DNA of 34,535 bases from the NCBI GenBank assembly GCA_045650565.1, contig JAZRRG010000031.1:1-34535 (forward strand), in the 5' to 3' direction. Source of the DNA: SIG565 sp045650565. Its GTDB lineage: Bacteria; Bacillota; Clostridia; Oscillospirales; Acutalibacteraceae. The translations under genes and the position numbers were made by a program. Shown in pieces: positions 22,613-31,513 of this stretch. The number at the start of each line of letters is the position of its first letter. Positions within the stretch are counted from its first letter, which is position 1. Under the pieces are notes generated by a model. That model was given only the letters and a program-made list of their open reading frames with translations, did no database searches and was not told where the DNA came from.

Positions 22613-25439
22613 TAAAATTGTTATAAAGGGTGCCAAGGCAAACAACCTGCAAAACGTAAACCTTGAGATACCACGAGATAAGCTGGTGGTATTTACAGGT
22701 CTTTCGGGCTCGGGTAAATCTTCATTGGCATTTGATACCATTTATGCCGAGGGACAACGCCGATATGTTGAGTCCCTGTCTTCCTATGCACGTATGTTTT
22801 TAGGTCAAATGGAAAAGCCCGATGTAGAGAGCATTGAAGGGCTTTCTCCCGCTATATCTATCGACCAAAAAACAACCTCAAAAAACCCACGCTCAACCGT
22901 TGGCACAATTACCGAGATTTACGATTATCTCCGCCTTTTATATGCAAGGGTGGGCACACCGCACTGTCCTATCTGTAAAAAGGAAATAAAACAGCAAACC
23001 ACCGACCAAATCGTAGACAGTGTTATGAAGCTACCCGAAGGCACTAAAATTCAGGTGATGGCGCCGATAGTACGGGGTAGAAAAGGGGAATATGCAAAGG
23101 AGCTTGAAGCGGCTAAAAAATCGGGCTTTGTAAGGGTGCGTATTGACGGAAGCTTATACGAGCTGTCCGAAGAAATAAAGCTTGATAAAAATAAAAAACA
23201 TTATATAGATGTTATTATTGACCGCTTAGTTGTAAAAAGCGAAATAAAAAGTCGTTTGAGCGATAGCATCGAAACCGCCGCAAAGTTAACGGGTGGTATT
23301 ATAACGGTAGATGTCATTGGCGGCGAGGAGCTGCGATTTTCTCAAAATTATGCTTGTGATGAGCATAATATCAGTTTGCCCGAAATCACTCCTACGCTGT
23401 TTTCCTTTAATAGTCCTGCGGGTGCATGTCCTAAATGTACGGGCATTGGCAAGTTTATGAAAATTGATGTGCGACTTATAGTTGCTGATGAAACGAAGTC
23501 ACTTATTAACGGTGCTATACATGCATCGGGTTGGGGTGTGAATTCTTGGTTTTATCCAAACCAAGGCACTGTTGCTTCGATGTATTATAACGGACTTGCC
23601 GAGCATTATTGTTTTGATATAAACACACCCTTTAAGGATTTGCCCGAGGAAGCTAAAAATGCGGTGCTTTACGGCACGGGGGATACTAAAATTAAGCTGC
23701 GTCGTGCTGACCATTGGGGCAAAAGCGAATATTACAGCGCATTTGAGGGTGTTGTAAATAATCTTGAGCGCCGCTATCGTGATTCAAAGAGTGATATGGC
23801 TCGCCGTGAGATAGAGGGCTGTATGAACGAGTGCGATTGTCCCGAATGTCATGGCACTCGATTAAAGCCCGAGGCATTGGCGGTGACCGTAGGCGGCAAA
23901 AATATTGATGAGTGTTGTCGGCTTTCGGTAACGGCAATGCTTGATTTTATGTCATCAATTAGGTTTAGCGATTTTAAGTCAAAAATTGCCGACCCAATTG
24001 TTAAGGAAATAACCGAGCGACTTAATTTTTTAAAAAGTGTCGGTCTTGAGTATTTAACCCTCGCTCGTGAGTCGGGAACACTCTCGGGGGGTGAAAGTCA
24101 GCGTATACGCCTTGCTACACAAATCGGTTCATCCCTTATGGGCGTGTTGTATATTCTTGATGAGCCAAGTATCGGACTGCATCAGCGAGACAATGAAAAG
24201 CTCATTGCAACACTTAAAAAGCTGCGTGACCTTGGCAATACGCTTATTGTTGTTGAACACGATGAGGACACCATCCGTTCGGCAGACTATGTTGTAGATA
24301 TTGGAAAGGGTGCGGGCATACACGGCGGTAATGTTGTTTTCTCGGGCACGGTAGATAAGCTTAAAGAGTGTGAGGATTCGCTTACTGCTGATTATTTGGT
24401 AGGTAAGCGCAAAATACCTGTTCCGTCAAACAGAAGGTGTGGCAACGGTAATTATTTAACGGTTACGGGTGCTGCGGAAAATAATCTTAAAAATATTGAT
24501 GTTAAAATTCCTCTTGGCACCTTTACGGGTGTTACGGGGGTTTCGGGCTCGGGTAAATCCTCGCTGGTTAACGAGATTATTCAAAAGTATTTATCTCGTG
24601 AGCTTAACGGTGCAAAAACCTTTCCCGGTAAATTCAAAAGCATTTCGGGACACGAGCATCTCGATAAAATTATAAATATTGACCAGTCGCCTATAGGTCG
24701 AACACCACGCTCAAATCCTGCAACATATACGGGAGTTTTTGGCGATATTAGAGAACTGTTTGCTGAAACACGTGATGCCAAGGCGCACGGCTACAATGCG
24801 GGTAGATTTTCCTTTAATGTAAAGGGCGGTAGATGCGAAGCGTGTGAGGGCGATGGAATTATAAAAATAGAAATGCACTTTTTACCCGATATTTATGTTC
24901 CGTGTGAGGTTTGCGGCGGTCGCCGATATAACCGTGAAACGCTTAGCATTAAATATAAGGATAAAAATATTTATGATGTTTTGGAAATGACGGTAGAGGA
25001 GGGGCTTAATTTCTTTTCTGCCGTGCCAAAAATTAAACGTAAGCTGCAAACATTGTACGACGTGGGGCTCGGTTATATAAAAATCGGACAACCCGCCACA
25101 ACCCTTTCGGGTGGTGAGGCACAGCGTGTAAAACTCGCTACAGAGCTTTCAAAACGCAGTACGGGTAAAACTATTTATATACTCGATGAGCCAACAACGG
25201 GGCTACACTCATACGATGTGCATATGCTGATAGAGGTTTTGCAGCGCTTGGTAGATGGCGGAAATACAGTAGTAGTTATTGAGCACAACCTTGATGTTAT
25301 CAAGACTGCCGATTATATCATTGATTTGGGTCCCGAGGGTGGCGACAATGGCGGTACGCTTATTAGTTGTGGCACACCCGAACAGGTAGCCGAGTGCAAA
25401 AATTCCTATACAGGTCAGTTTTTAAAGAAAATGCTGTAA
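22602..25439 (+). CDS. uvrA: UvrABC excinuclease subunit A
   Basis: UvrA (945 residues) is the damage-sensing ATPase of nucleotide excision repair; its dimer loads UvrB. Two ABC modules are complete: Walker A GLSGSGKSS (about residue 33) and GVSGSGKSS, signatures LSGGESQRIRLA and LSGGEAQRVKLA, and Walker B blocks LYILDEPSIGLHQRD and IYILDEPTTGLHSYD. Zinc-binding Cys pairs are seen in HCPICKKE, GACPKCTGIGK, CDCPECHGT, and the C-terminal RCEACEGDG with VPCEVCGGRR. AAGGAAG precedes ATG 22602. uvrB and uvrC are not adjacent. No hairpin terminator is seen after the stop. Confidence 0.98.
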   Translation: MAIDKIVIKGAKANNLQNVNLEIPRDKLVVFTGLSGSGKSSLAFDTIYAEGQRRYVESLSSYARMFLGQMEKPDVESIEGLSPAISIDQKTTSKNPRSTVGTITEIYDYLRLLYARVGTPHCPICKKEIKQQTTDQIVDSVMKLPEGTKIQVMAPIVRGRKGEYAKELEAAKKSGFVRVRIDGSLYELSEEIKLDKNKKHYIDVIIDRLVVKSEIKSRLSDSIETAAKLTGGIITVDVIGGEELRFSQNYACDEHNISLPEITPTLFSFNSPAGACPKCTGIGKFMKIDVRLIVADETKSLINGAIHASGWGVNSWFYPNQGTVASMYYNGLAEHYCFDINTPFKDLPEEAKNAVLYGTGDTKIKLRRADHWGKSEYYSAFEGVVNNLERRYRDSKSDMARREIEGCMNECDCPECHGTRLKPEALAVTVGGKNIDECCRLSVTAMLDFMSSIRFSDFKSKIADPIVKEITERLNFLKSVGLEYLTLARESGTLSGGESQRIRLATQIGSSLMGVLYILDEPSIGLHQRDNEKLIATLKKLRDLGNTLIVVEHDEDTIRSADYVVDIGKGAGIHGGNVVFSGTVDKLKECEDSLTADYLVGKRKIPVPSNRRCGNGNYLTVTGAAENNLKNIDVKIPLGTFTGVTGVSGSGKSSLVNEIIQKYLSRELNGAKTFPGKFKSISGHEHLDKIINIDQSPIGRTPRSNPATYTGVFGDIRELFAETRDAKAHGYNAGRFSFNVKGGRCEACEGDGIIKIEMHFLPDIYVPCEVCGGRRYNRETLSIKYKDKNIYDVLEMTVEEGLNFFSAVPKIKRKLQTLYDVGLGYIKIGQPATTLSGGEAQRVKLATELSKRSTGKTIYILDEPTTGLHSYDVHMLIEVLQRLVDGGNTVVVIEHNLDVIKTADYIIDLGPEGGDNGGTLISCGTPEQVAECKNSYTGQFLKKML

Positions 25440-25502
25440 TATTTACACATTATTAACTAATTATCTACTGTAAAAGGTTAATATACTTTAAGGAGGGAGA
25501 AA

Positions 25503-26330
25503 ATGTTCGGATATGTAAGGGCTTATAAACCCGAGCTACGCATAAAGGAATGGGAGATGTATAAGGCAGTTTACTGTTCGCTTTGCCGTGAACTCGGCAA
25601 AAACTATGGTCTGTTCGCACGTTTCACCCTCAGTTACGATTTTACCTTTTTAGCGTTACTCGATATGGCACTGTCCGATGGTTTTCCCGAAACCCAAAGA
25701 AAGAATTGTGTATTAAATCCGCTTAAAAAGTGTAATTATTGTAAGGACAAGGATAATGAGTTATCCTTTGCGGCTTCGGCGGCAATGATAATGCTGTATT
25801 ATAAATTGCTCGATAATTTAGATGATGAAAAGGGCATAGCCAAACTAAAATATTTTTTATTAAAGCCCACCTTCCGCCGTGCTTACAAAAAGGCGGTTGA
25901 GAGTAACCGAGATATAGATAATATCTTTAAAGAGTATTACTCTGCACAAAGGGCAGTCGAGCAAAATGAAAACTGCGGCATAGATGCAGCGGCGGAGCCC
26001 ACGGCAATCATGCTATCAAAAGTTTTTAAAATGTGCGATACCGATGATACCAACCGCCGTGCATTATCACGTATGGGATATTGTATGGGACGGTATATTT
26101 ATATTTTGGATGCCGCAAGGGATTTGCCCGAGGATATAAAAAAGGGTAATTTCAACCCATATAGAAGTAGTAAAGATTACAAACAGGATGCTCAAAGGCA
26201 GTTGGGTGTTTGTATTGATGAGGCAATTAAGGCGTTCGAGCTAATAAACATTAAACAGCTAAAAAATATTTTGGGTAATATAATATATTTAGGACTTGAG
26301 GATACATTTAAAAAGGAGTTAAAGATATGA
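25503..26330 (+). CDS. DUF5685-family protein
   Basis: A 275-residue protein that begins MFGYVRAYKPELRIKEWEMY then KAVYCSLCRELGKNYG, the hallmark of DUF5685. Cys-x-x-Cys-type pairs occur in YCSLCRE and NYCKDK, and aspartate-rich segments LLDNLDDE and YILDAARDLPED recall the helical D-x-x-x-D sites of isoprenoid-synthase-like folds, but this is only a resemblance. It is predicted soluble and helical, with no signal peptide. TAAGGAGG precedes the ATG, and its stop overlaps the J-domain gene start (ATGA), so they are translationally coupled. The function is unknown; the pairing with a J-domain protein suggests a shared folding or metal-linked task. Confidence 0.7.
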   Translation: MFGYVRAYKPELRIKEWEMYKAVYCSLCRELGKNYGLFARFTLSYDFTFLALLDMALSDGFPETQRKNCVLNPLKKCNYCKDKDNELSFAASAAMIMLYYKLLDNLDDEKGIAKLKYFLLKPTFRRAYKKAVESNRDIDNIFKEYYSAQRAVEQNENCGIDAAAEPTAIMLSKVFKMCDTDDTNRRALSRMGYCMGRYIYILDAARDLPEDIKKGNFNPYRSSKDYKQDAQRQLGVCIDEAIKAFELINIKQLKNILGNIIYLGLEDTFKKELKI

Positions 26331-26929
26331 AAGACCCGTATGCAATACTCGGCGTGTCACCAACAGCGACGGATGAGGAAATTAAAAAAGCTTACCGTGA
26401 ACTTGCACGAAAATATCATCCTGATAGCTATGCTGATAATCCGCTTTCCGATTTGGCAAAAGAAAAAATGCAGGAGATAAACGAGGCGTATGATGAGATT
26501 ATAAGCCGCAGAAAATCGGGAGGGGCGAAAAACGGCACAGGTGCAAATTACGGCGGCTCCTCACAGTTTGCAGATATTCGTTCGTTAATATCACAAAATC
26601 GTTTGGAGGAGGCACAGGAGCTGTTAGACGGGGTGCCAATAGCAGCTCGTGATGCCGAATGGTATTTTCTAAACGGTTCGGTGCTTTATCGCCGTGGTTG
26701 GTTCGAGGGTGCCTATACGAGCTTTTCAAATGCTTGTCGTATGGACCCCGGTAATGCAGAGTACCGTGAAGCATTTAATCGTATGCAGCGGCAAAACCGT
26801 AATTACTCCAATCCATATTCAAGCGCTAATAATATGGGCGGATGCTGTACGGCAGACCCCTGCACAACACTATGCTGTATGGACTGTTGTTGTGAAATGA
26901 TGGGTGGAGACTGCATACCTTGTTGTTAA
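26327..26929 (+). CDS. J-domain protein with cysteine-rich C-terminal tail
   Basis: Residues 1-65 are a J domain that would stimulate DnaK: MKDPYAILGVSPTATDEEIK, then YRELARKYHPD with the essential HPD. Residues ~85-150 look like a short TPR-like helical part (SRLISQNRLEEAQELLDGVP-like, then AEWYFLNGSVLYRRGWFEGA). The last 30 residues are exceptionally rich in cysteine (GGCCTADPC, TLCCMDCCCEMM, CIPCC). It lacks the G/F region, zinc CRR and substrate domain of DnaJ, so it is not the main DnaJ (200 residues). The cysteine cluster could bind metal or be lipidated; both are guesses. Confidence 0.8.
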   Translation: MKDPYAILGVSPTATDEEIKKAYRELARKYHPDSYADNPLSDLAKEKMQEINEAYDEIISRRKSGGAKNGTGANYGGSSQFADIRSLISQNRLEEAQELLDGVPIAARDAEWYFLNGSVLYRRGWFEGAYTSFSNACRMDPGNAEYREAFNRMQRQNRNYSNPYSSANNMGGCCTADPCTTLCCMDCCCEMMGGDCIPCC

Positions 26930-26944
26930 GAAGGGTGTATTTAT

Positions 26945-27472
26945 ATGAAAACAACCTCTAAAATTACCTTTTGCGCACTGCTTACGGCATTGGCAGTAGC
27001 CATAATGTTGCTTTCCTATTTTCCGTATTTTACCTATGCAGTGCCTGCTGTTTCAGGTCTTGTAGGTCTTGTGGTGCTTATTGAAATAGGGGGCAAGTGG
27101 CCGCTGCTTACATATATTGTATCTGCGGTGCTTATCTTAATTTTTGCCGAGCCCGAGGCAAAGCTTATGTATGCTTTGTTTTTCGGTTATTATCCCATAT
27201 TAAAGGCATATATAGAGAGAATAGGCAAGAGGGTAGTACAATATCTAATTAAATTTGTAGTATTTAATGCGGCAATCTTGTCGGTTTATTTTATAGCCGT
27301 AAAGATTTTGGGGATGCCGCTTGATGATTTTGACACCTTCGGCAAAATAGGGCTTATTGTGTTTTTGGTGTTGGCAAATATAACCTTTTTCTTGTACGAC
27401 ATAGTGCTTGTGCGGGTAGCGGCAGTTTATATGAAAAAAATTCATCCCGCCATTAAAAAAAGCTTTAAATAA
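26945..27472 (+). CDS. Small integral membrane protein, ECF-S-like
   Basis: A 175-residue protein with about five or six membrane segments: ITFCALLTALAVAIMLLSYF, VSGLVGLVVLIEIG, YIVSAVLILIF, FVVFNAAILSVYFIAVKILG and LIVFLVLANITFFLYDIVLV, then a basic tail. The start MKTTSKITFCALLTALAVA resembles S components of ECF vitamin transporters and their DUF relatives. No ECF ATPases are nearby. It begins 15 bases after the J-domain gene and is probably co-transcribed; a hairpin follows its stop. Substrate unknown. Confidence 0.55.
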   Translation: MKTTSKITFCALLTALAVAIMLLSYFPYFTYAVPAVSGLVGLVVLIEIGGKWPLLTYIVSAVLILIFAEPEAKLMYALFFGYYPILKAYIERIGKRVVQYLIKFVVFNAAILSVYFIAVKILGMPLDDFDTFGKIGLIVFLVLANITFFLYDIVLVRVAAVYMKKIHPAIKKSFK

Positions 27473-27480
27473 GGAAAAAA

Positions 27481-27514
27481 ACAGGATATGTGTTGACATA
27501 TCCTGTTCTTTTGT
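27481..27514 (+). terminator. Terminator after the ECF-S-like gene
   Basis: ACAGGATATGT (27481-27491) / ACATATCCTGT (27496-27506) with loop GTTG, then TCTTTTG. The downstream promoter's -35 box lies within its loop and right arm. Confidence 0.75.
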
Positions 27515-27521
27515 GTATAAT
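27493..27521 (+). promoter_or_regulatory. Consensus promoter of the citrate-to-oxoglutarate operon
   Basis: TTGACA (27493-27498), 17-base spacer, TATAAT (27516-27521): a perfect sigma-A consensus, embedded in the preceding terminator. Start predicted near 27528. Confidence 0.88.
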
Positions 27522-27538
27522 TGTATGCATAAATACAC
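27513..27538 (+). promoter_or_regulatory. Candidate GntR operator over the operon start site
   Basis: GTGTAT (27513-27518) and ATACAC (27533-27538) form an inverted repeat, with a nested TGTAT (27522-27526) / ATACA (27533-27537). It covers the -10 box and predicted +1, where a repressor would block a consensus promoter. The GntR/FCD protein encoded in the operon is the obvious candidate. Inferred only. Confidence 0.4.
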
Positions 27539-27561
27539 GGATTTACGAATGGAGAAATACT

Positions 27562-28941
27562 ATGCTTGAAATATCAAAAAAGTCAAATCTGTTGGAGCAA
27601 AAGTCTTATAAGTATAGCTTACAGGATATTGCCGAACCGAATCTTTGGAGAGATATTTATAACTATTCCGAAATTCCCAAGGTGCCGTTTAACCATCGCC
27701 GTGTGCCGATGGATATGCCTGAAGAAATTTGGATTACCGATACCTCTTTTCGTGATGGTCAACAGTCGGTTGAGCCATATTCGGTAAAGCAAATTGTAGA
27801 TTTATATAAGCTTCTTTCAAAGCTTGGCGGTCCGTATGGAATCGTCCGCCAAAGTGAGTTCTTTGTTTATAGCCAAAAGGATAGGGAAGCCATCCAACAA
27901 TGTATGGATTTAGGTCTTAAATTTCCTGAAATCACCACTTGGATAAGAGCCAGTAAGGAGGACTTCAAGCTTGTTAAAGATTTAGGTATCAGAGAAACGG
28001 GTATTTTGGTTTCTTGTAGTGACTATCATATATTCAAAAAGCTTGGCAAAACTCGTAAACAGGCGATGGATGGCTATCTTGCCGCCGTATCTGATGCCTT
28101 TGAGGCGGGTGTTATGCCTCGTTGCCATTTAGAAGATATTACAAGAGCCGATTTTTACGGCTTTGTTGTACCCTTTGTTAACGAGCTTATGAAGCTCTCT
28201 CGCCAAGCGGGTATACCCGTTAAAATTCGAGCTTGTGACACTATGGGCTACGGTGTACCCTATTCGGAGGTTGCTCTGCCTCGCAGTGTGCCGGGTATTG
28301 TTTACGGTTTGCAGCATTATTCCGATGTTCCGAGTGAGATGCTCGAGTGGCACGGTCATAACGATTTTTATAAGGCGGTTTCCAATGCATCAACTGCTTG
28401 GCTTTACGGCACATCAGCTGTTAACTGCTCAATGCTTGGTATAGGGGAGCGTACGGGTAATGTGCCGCTTGAGGCAATGGTATTTGAGTATGCATCACTT
28501 CGGGGCTCTTTTGATGGTATGGACCCCACAGTTATTACCGAGATAGCCGATTACTTTAAAAAGGAAATTGGCTATAAAATTCCACCGATGACACCGTTTG
28601 TAGGCAAAAACTTTAACGTTACCAAGGCGGGAATTCATGCGGACGGACTGCTTAAGGATGAAGAAATCTACAATATCTTTGATACAAATAAATTCTTAAA
28701 CCGTCCTGCATCGGTTATGGTAAGCAAAACAAGCGGACTCGCAGGAATAGCTTACTGGATAAATCAAAACTATTCCTTATCGGGCGAGAATGCCGTTGGC
28801 AAGCGAGATGAGCTGGTAATAAAGCTTAAAGAGTGGATTGATACCGAGTATGAAGGCGGTAGACAAACCGCATTAACATCGGGTGAACTCGAGGGTAAAA
28901 TCAACGAGTTTTCGGGCGGTAAGTTTACAGGAGGTATATAA
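27562..28941 (+). CDS. Probable Re-citrate synthase (isopropylmalate/homocitrate synthase family)
   Basis: A DRE-TIM aldol-Claisen condensing enzyme of 459 residues. The metal and oxoacid site is seen in ITDTSFRDGQQSVEPYSVKQ (D-x-x-x-R-D-G-Q), RCHLEDITRADFYGF, RACDTMGYGVPY and EWHGHNDF (H-x-H), with ERTGNVPLEA nearby. Family members include isopropylmalate synthase, homocitrate synthase and the anaerobe Re-citrate synthase. It lacks the long leucine-sensing regulatory domain of LeuA, and the aconitase and isocitrate dehydrogenase genes downstream point to citrate as product. The wording LVSCSDYHIFKKLGKTRK and GFVVPFVNELMKLS resembles my recollection of the Clostridium kluyveri enzyme. ATG 27562 has GGAGA upstream and follows the predicted transcription start; an upstream ATG at 27490 does not. 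Confidence 0.82.
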   Translation: MLEISKKSNLLEQKSYKYSLQDIAEPNLWRDIYNYSEIPKVPFNHRRVPMDMPEEIWITDTSFRDGQQSVEPYSVKQIVDLYKLLSKLGGPYGIVRQSEFFVYSQKDREAIQQCMDLGLKFPEITTWIRASKEDFKLVKDLGIRETGILVSCSDYHIFKKLGKTRKQAMDGYLAAVSDAFEAGVMPRCHLEDITRADFYGFVVPFVNELMKLSRQAGIPVKIRACDTMGYGVPYSEVALPRSVPGIVYGLQHYSDVPSEMLEWHGHNDFYKAVSNASTAWLYGTSAVNCSMLGIGERTGNVPLEAMVFEYASLRGSFDGMDPTVITEIADYFKKEIGYKIPPMTPFVGKNFNVTKAGIHADGLLKDEEIYNIFDTNKFLNRPASVMVSKTSGLAGIAYWINQNYSLSGENAVGKRDELVIKLKEWIDTEYEGGRQTALTSGELEGKINEFSGGKFTGGI

Positions 28942-28943
28942 AA

Positions 28944-29582
28944 ATGTTTAATCATAAAATACAGTCTCTTGCGGACCAAATTTTCGAGCGCCTTGAGGTT
29001 GATATTTTGATAGGCAAATATCCTTACGGTACATTGCTTACCGAGACTGCCTTGTCAGAGGAACTAGGTGTCAGCCGTACCCCTGTTAGAGAGGCGCTCA
29101 GCCGTTTAGAACAAGAAAATTTAGTGCTTGATACCAAAAAAGGTATGAAGGTTTTAGGTATTACCGAAAGCGACCTTAAAGATATCTATGAGATTAGATT
29201 GTCGCTTGAGGGTATGTCGGTTGCTAAATTTATAGAAAATCTAACCGATGAAAAATTAGCTCTTTTAAAAGAAATACTTGATTTTCAAGAGTTTTACGGT
29301 GGCAAAAACGATAGCGAACGTGTTATTTTTAAGGATAGTGAGTTTCACGAGTTTATCTATAAAAATTGCGGTAGTCCTGTTTTATGCCAAACACTTCTAC
29401 CGCTTCATAAAAAGGTGGTTAAGTTCCGTAAGGCATCTATTGAGCATACGGGTCGTACCGAAAAATCAATAAATGAGCATAAGGCATTATATACCGCTAT
29501 TGCCGAGCGCAATACCGACCTTGCCATAAAGCTTATACACGAACATATTTTGAACGCAAAAAAGAGTATTATGGAGGGTTAA
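28944..29582 (+). CDS. GntR-family regulator, FCD (FadR) subgroup
   Basis: The 212-residue protein has a winged helix at the N-terminus (LADQIFERLEVDILIGKYPY, then LTETALSEELGVSRTPVREALSRLEQENLV, the GntR signature) and an all-helical FCD ligand domain (residues ~75-210) with the metal/ligand residues in DSEFHEFIY (D-x-x-x-H) and later NEHKALYTAI (H) and KLIHEHI (H). FCD proteins usually sense a carboxylate such as citrate, malate or lactate, fitting this operon. It starts two bases after the previous stop, overlapping AGGAGG in that gene. It likely controls this operon through the inverted repeat at 27513-27538. Confidence 0.92.
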   Translation: MFNHKIQSLADQIFERLEVDILIGKYPYGTLLTETALSEELGVSRTPVREALSRLEQENLVLDTKKGMKVLGITESDLKDIYEIRLSLEGMSVAKFIENLTDEKLALLKEILDFQEFYGGKNDSERVIFKDSEFHEFIYKNCGSPVLCQTLLPLHKKVVKFRKASIEHTGRTEKSINEHKALYTAIAERNTDLAIKLIHEHILNAKKSIMEG

Positions 29583-29584
29583 AA

Positions 29585-31513
29585 ATGGGATTAACTATTG
29601 CGCAAAAGATTATTAAAAACCATTTGCTTGAGGGCGAAATGGTGACAGGCACCGAGATTGCCCTTAAAATAGACCAAACCTTAACACAGGACGCCACTGG
29701 CACAATGGCATACCTTGAATTTGAAACAATGGGAATTGAGCGTGTTAAAACCGAGAGAAGTGTTGCATATATTGACCATAACACTTTGCAATCGGGTTTT
29801 GAAAATGCGGATGACCATAGATATATCGGCAGTGTTGCAAAGAAACACGGCATATATTTTTCACGTCCCGGCAATGGCATTTGTCACCAAGTACATTTAG
29901 AGCGCTTTGGTATTCCGGGTAAAACCCTTATCGGTTCCGATAGTCACACACCTACCGGCGGCGGTATCGGAATGTTGGCAATGGGTGCGGGTGGACTTGA
30001 CGTTGCAGTTGCGATGGGCGGCGGCGCTTATCATATCACAATGCCAAAAATGTATAAGGTTAATTTAACGGGTAAGCTGAATGATTTTGTAACGGCTAAG
30101 GATGTAAGTCTTGAAATACTTCGCATACTGTCAGTAAAAGGCGGTGTTGGCGCTATTATAGAGTGGGGCGGAGAGGGTGTTAAAACCCTGTCGGTGCCTG
30201 AACGTGCAACCATTACAAATATGGGAACCGAGCTTGGCGCTACCACTTCAATTTTCCCCTCGGATGAAGTTACCCGTGAGTTTTTAAAGGCACAGGGCAG
30301 AGAACAAGACTATGTAGCTTTGGCTAGTGATGAGGATGCGGTATATGACAGAATAATAGATATCAATTTGTCTACACTCAAACCCCTTATTGCTTGTCCC
30401 CACAGCCCCGATAATGTAGTAACTGTTGAGTCACTAAAGGGTGTTAAGGTAGACCAAGTGTGTATCGGCTCGTGCACCAACTCATCTCTCTTTGATATGC
30501 TTAAGGTGGCGGCATTACTTAAGGGTAAAATTATTCCCCCGTCAGTTAGTCTTTCGGTATCTCCCGGCTCCAAGCAGGTGCTTACAATGCTTTCAAATTG
30601 CGGTGCCTTAACCGATATTTTGGCAGCGGGGGCGAGACTGCTTGAATGTGCTTGCGGACCCTGTATTGGCATGGGCTTCTCACCGAATTCCGCAGGTGTG
30701 TCCCTCCGTACTTTCAATCGCAACTTTGAGGGTAGAAGCGGTACGGCTGACGGTCAGGTTTATTTGGTTTCTCCCGAAACCGCTGTTGCAGCGGCGCTTA
30801 CGGGTTATATTACTGACCCGAGGGTGCTCGGCACTATGCCGAAAATAGATATGCCTAAGGAGTTTTTAATTGATGACAGTGCGATTATCGAACCCGCAAG
30901 CGAAAAAGAGGCGGCGGAGCTCGAAATTTTGCGTGGTCCCAATATAAAGAAATTCCCCGATAGCTTTCCGCAAGAAGACACATTATCAGCACCCCTTATT
31001 TTAAAGGTTGGTGATAATATCACTACCGACCATATTATGCCTGCGGGTGCTAAAATCTTGCCGTACCGTTCAAACATTCCGCATTTATCGCAATTCTGTT
31101 TTGCGGTATGCGATACTACTTTCCCCGAGCGTGCAAAGGCGGCGGGTAAAAGTATAATTGTTGGCGGCTCCAATTACGGACAGGGCTCTTCGCGTGAGCA
31201 TGCGGCGCTCGTTCCTTTGTATTTGGGTGTTCGAGTTGTCATCACCAAAAGCTTTGCGAGAATACATATTGCAAACCTTATAAATGCGGGTATTATGCCG
31301 CTTACGTTTAAAAATCCCGATGATTACGATAAACTAAATCAAGGTGACGAGTTAGAGCTTAACAATGTATATGCGGGTATGGATAGCGGTGAAATTGTTT
31401 TAACCGACAAAACAACAGGTGAGGAATTTACACTTTGCTGCAACTTTACCGAAAGGCAAAAGGCGATACTTAAAGCCGGTAGTCTTTTACAGTATACAAA
31501 GGAGAATTCATAA
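29585..31513 (+). CDS. Aconitate hydratase (aconitase), bacterial 640-residue type
   Basis: The enzyme isomerises citrate to isocitrate with a [4Fe-4S] cluster. The cluster cysteines are in GSCTNSSLFDML and ACGPCIGMG (C-x-x-C). Substrate motifs are DSHTPTGGGIGMLAMGAGGL, ITDHIMPAG and the swivel-domain GGSNYGQGSSREHAALVP. All four domains are in one chain of 642 residues, the compact type common in clostridia and close to fused LeuC-LeuD, shorter than AcnA (~890). Context with a citrate synthase and isocitrate dehydrogenase favours aconitase over isopropylmalate isomerase. It begins two bases after the regulator stop with GGAGGG upstream. Confidence 0.93.
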   Translation: MGLTIAQKIIKNHLLEGEMVTGTEIALKIDQTLTQDATGTMAYLEFETMGIERVKTERSVAYIDHNTLQSGFENADDHRYIGSVAKKHGIYFSRPGNGICHQVHLERFGIPGKTLIGSDSHTPTGGGIGMLAMGAGGLDVAVAMGGGAYHITMPKMYKVNLTGKLNDFVTAKDVSLEILRILSVKGGVGAIIEWGGEGVKTLSVPERATITNMGTELGATTSIFPSDEVTREFLKAQGREQDYVALASDEDAVYDRIIDINLSTLKPLIACPHSPDNVVTVESLKGVKVDQVCIGSCTNSSLFDMLKVAALLKGKIIPPSVSLSVSPGSKQVLTMLSNCGALTDILAAGARLLECACGPCIGMGFSPNSAGVSLRTFNRNFEGRSGTADGQVYLVSPETAVAAALTGYITDPRVLGTMPKIDMPKEFLIDDSAIIEPASEKEAAELEILRGPNIKKFPDSFPQEDTLSAPLILKVGDNITTDHIMPAGAKILPYRSNIPHLSQFCFAVCDTTFPERAKAAGKSIIVGGSNYGQGSSREHAALVPLYLGVRVVITKSFARIHIANLINAGIMPLTFKNPDDYDKLNQGDELELNNVYAGMDSGEIVLTDKTTGEEFTLCCNFTERQKAILKAGSLLQYTKENS

